6,726 nt of DNA from Chloroflexota bacterium (lineage in GTDB: Bacteria > Chloroflexota > Anaerolineae > Anaerolineales > UBA4823): contig JAAZNS010000424.1 in the NCBI GenBank assembly GCA_012798185.1, positions 1 through 6,726 of the forward strand, in the 5' to 3' direction. The notes under the pieces are model-generated. The model had not been told where the DNA came from, searched no databases, and was given only the letters and a program-made list of their open reading frames with translations. The position numbers and the translations under genes were made by a program. Below are positions 5,681 through 6,726 of the stretch, one piece after another (positions within the stretch are counted from its first letter, which is position 1; the number at the start of each line of letters is the position of its first letter).

Positions 5681-6726
5681 TTAATTACCCGATACATCCA
5701 CCCCAATAGGAACTGAACTATCCAGATCCGCATATAAAATATAACGATAAAGATATGTGCCGACTGTACTATCCCAATGGGTGCATGTGATCAAAGTGAG
5801 ACTGGGTTGTGATGTGGGCGCTAATACCGATATTTGAGATGCATCAACAATTTGGGATTGGCGGACTTTATAGGTATAGATATTTTTTTCAGTGAATATT
5901 GTAATTGGGCTGCCCGGCGTCAATTGATCCAGAAAACGGAAAGGTCCATTTTCACCATTGCTCAATGTTACATGACCTGCCAGGCCAGTGTTGCCCCCTA
6001 ATCCCGGCCATGAAGTATTTCCCAGCCAGGCAACTTCTTGTTTCAAACCCGAAATCAACCAGGTTAACCCATCATAAGGTATATATTTAATAACCGTATC
6101 CAGCCCCAAATCTGGAATCATGATACGTTGGGGTGCGGTATCGTCGATGACCTGTTCCGTGCTCTGCAGGGTGGGTTTAAATGATGGGGTAGGCACCGGA
6201 TAATCAGGTAAAAACTCCAGTTCATCATCTGCCGGGGGAATAAATACAGGCTTTATCGATGAAATGACAGGCGTCGTTTCCGCAATTTGTTCCGGCAGCT
6301 GCGGCGAAGGAGTGCTAGATACCAGTGATAAACCCCAAGCTGCTGCACCAAAACCAACTGCAGCTATCATTAAAATGCTTCCCATGCGCAAACACCAGCC
6401 TGCCCAATCTGATTGCTGAGTTTTAAACCTGTGCCAAAGCACTAATAAAACTATTCCCCCAGTAAAGAGCAAAATGCTGCAAATAATTGCCAGCCAAACA
6501 CCTGCCGACATCACAGAAGGGAGAGCAATCACCCCCGGTTCCATACCGCCCGTGCCGGGTAAAGTCGAACTGCTTGAAATTCGATAACTTACGCTGGCAG
6601 TTTTCGGAAATGAGCTGCCGCCATAGGAATATGTCAGATAAGCATAATTAGTGAGATACGTGGTCGATGTGGCAGCGCTGCTCACCTTGCAGATTACCGT
6701 AATCGTTGCTGAACTTCCTGCGCTTA
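5681..6726 (-). CDS. Surface protein with LPXTG sorting signal fused to its own sortase domain, C-terminal part (5' end outside window)
   Basis: The frame is open from the window edge to TAA 5683-5681; 347 residues are visible. Numbers here count from an internal GTG at 6685. The order is: tail of a DUF11/beta-sandwich-like repeat (edge to about 36, ending TASVSYRI); sorting signal LPGTG (42-46); hydrophobic TM1 (about 60-84); short basic loop (HRFK, R100); TM2 (about 99-121); Pro/Thr-rich linker (122-185); sortase domain (about 186-325). The sortase has all catalytic residues: His238 (LAGHVT), Cys301 (TLITCTH) and Arg314 (YLYRYIL). The predicted topology puts both LPGTG and the sortase outside the cell, so the enzyme could act on its own chain. 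The TLITC motif recalls class D/E/F sortases, but the class is not certain. The GTG is not a credible start: no signal peptide and no ribosome site. The regulator gene lies downstream. Confidence 0.93.
   Translation of the reverse strand, partial: SAGSSATITVICKVSSAATSTTYLTNYAYLTYSYGGSSFPKTASVSYRISSSSTLPGTGGMEPGVIALPSVMSAGVWLAIICSILLFTGGIVLLVLWHRFKTQQSDWAGWCLRMGSILMIAAVGFGAAAWGLSLVSSTPSPQLPEQIAETTPVISSIKPVFIPPADDELEFLPDYPVPTPSFKPTLQSTEQVIDDTAPQRIMIPDLGLDTVIKYIPYDGLTWLISGLKQEVAWLGNTSWPGLGGNTGLAGHVTLSNGENGPFRFLDQLTPGSPITIFTEKNIYTYKVRQSQIVDASQISVLAPTSQPSLTLITCTHWDSTVGTYLYRYILYADLDSSVPIGVDVSGN
6548..6562 (-). other. LPGTG sortase recognition motif inside the sortase fusion protein
   Basis: The five codons read Leu-Pro-Gly-Thr-Gly, preceded by a Ser-rich stretch and followed after about 13 residues by a 25-residue hydrophobic segment and HRFK. 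This is the full three-part cell wall sorting signal, but it is internal rather than C-terminal. Cleavage between Thr and Gly would free the upstream surface domain from the sortase. Confidence 0.8.

Noticed and set aside
5460..5691. Shared 9-base sequence CGGGTAATT (minus strand) at 5460-5468 and 5683-5691 as paired regulator binding sites
   Set aside because: The second copy is the last codons and stop of the sortase gene, and a 9-base match in AT-rich DNA can easily arise by chance.
6683..6685. GTG as start codon of a 334-residue sortase
   Set aside because: The frame is open upstream to the window edge, the residues upstream continue the same beta-rich pattern, and there is no ribosome binding site or signal peptide.
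1..6726. CRISPR arrays, insertion sequences, attachment sites, rRNA
   Set aside because: No regularly spaced repeats, transposase motifs, terminal inverted repeats or rRNA sequence were seen.

Overview
The window looks like an origin-proximal segment of a Chloroflexota chromosome, most likely an Anaerolineae-type bacterium. This is inferred from gene content only: moderate GC, a short YidC next to Jag, a chromosomal parA-parB pair, a PfkB kinase with a GGTATYAAL start motif, and a surface protein carrying its own sortase. I could run no similarity search, so the taxonomy is tentative.

Layout, left to right. The plus strand begins with the last 54 codons of a PQQ-like beta-propeller protein, then yidC (membrane insertase) and jag/khpB (KH-R3H RNA-binding protein), closely spaced. 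A Rho-independent terminator at about 1835-1879 ends this unit. It is followed at once by a TATAAT box so close to the next ATG that the mRNA would be essentially leaderless. That transcript carries a PfkB-family sugar or nucleoside kinase, parA and parB, with gaps of 1 and 9 bases. The yidC-jag and parA-parB neighbourhood is classically oriC-proximal, and the genes cover membrane protein insertation, RNA regulation and chromosome segregation.

The minus strand holds two genes. The right end (5681 to the window edge) is the C-terminal part of a larger protein. In order it has the tail of a DUF11-like surface repeat, an LPGTG sorting signal with its hydrophobic segment and basic residues, a second transmembrane helix, a Pro-rich linker and a complete sortase domain with its His, Cys and Arg. 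A substrate and its own sortase therefore appear to sit on one polypeptide. Downstream lies an OmpR/PhoB-type regulator whose receiver lacks the phosphoacceptor Asp. Its 3' region (about 4500-4686) is full of hairpins and ends in a minus-strand terminator. In three stems the mismatches of the plus strand become G-U pairs only on the minus strand, which suggests a transcribed structured RNA.

Main items for a second look: the LPXTG-sortase fusion; a ParB whose CTPase motif reads GQRR instead of GERR, the position where a Gln in Bacillus subtilis ParB blocks CTP hydrolysis; the degenerate response regulator; the structured 3' region; and the near-leaderless kinase-parAB promoter.
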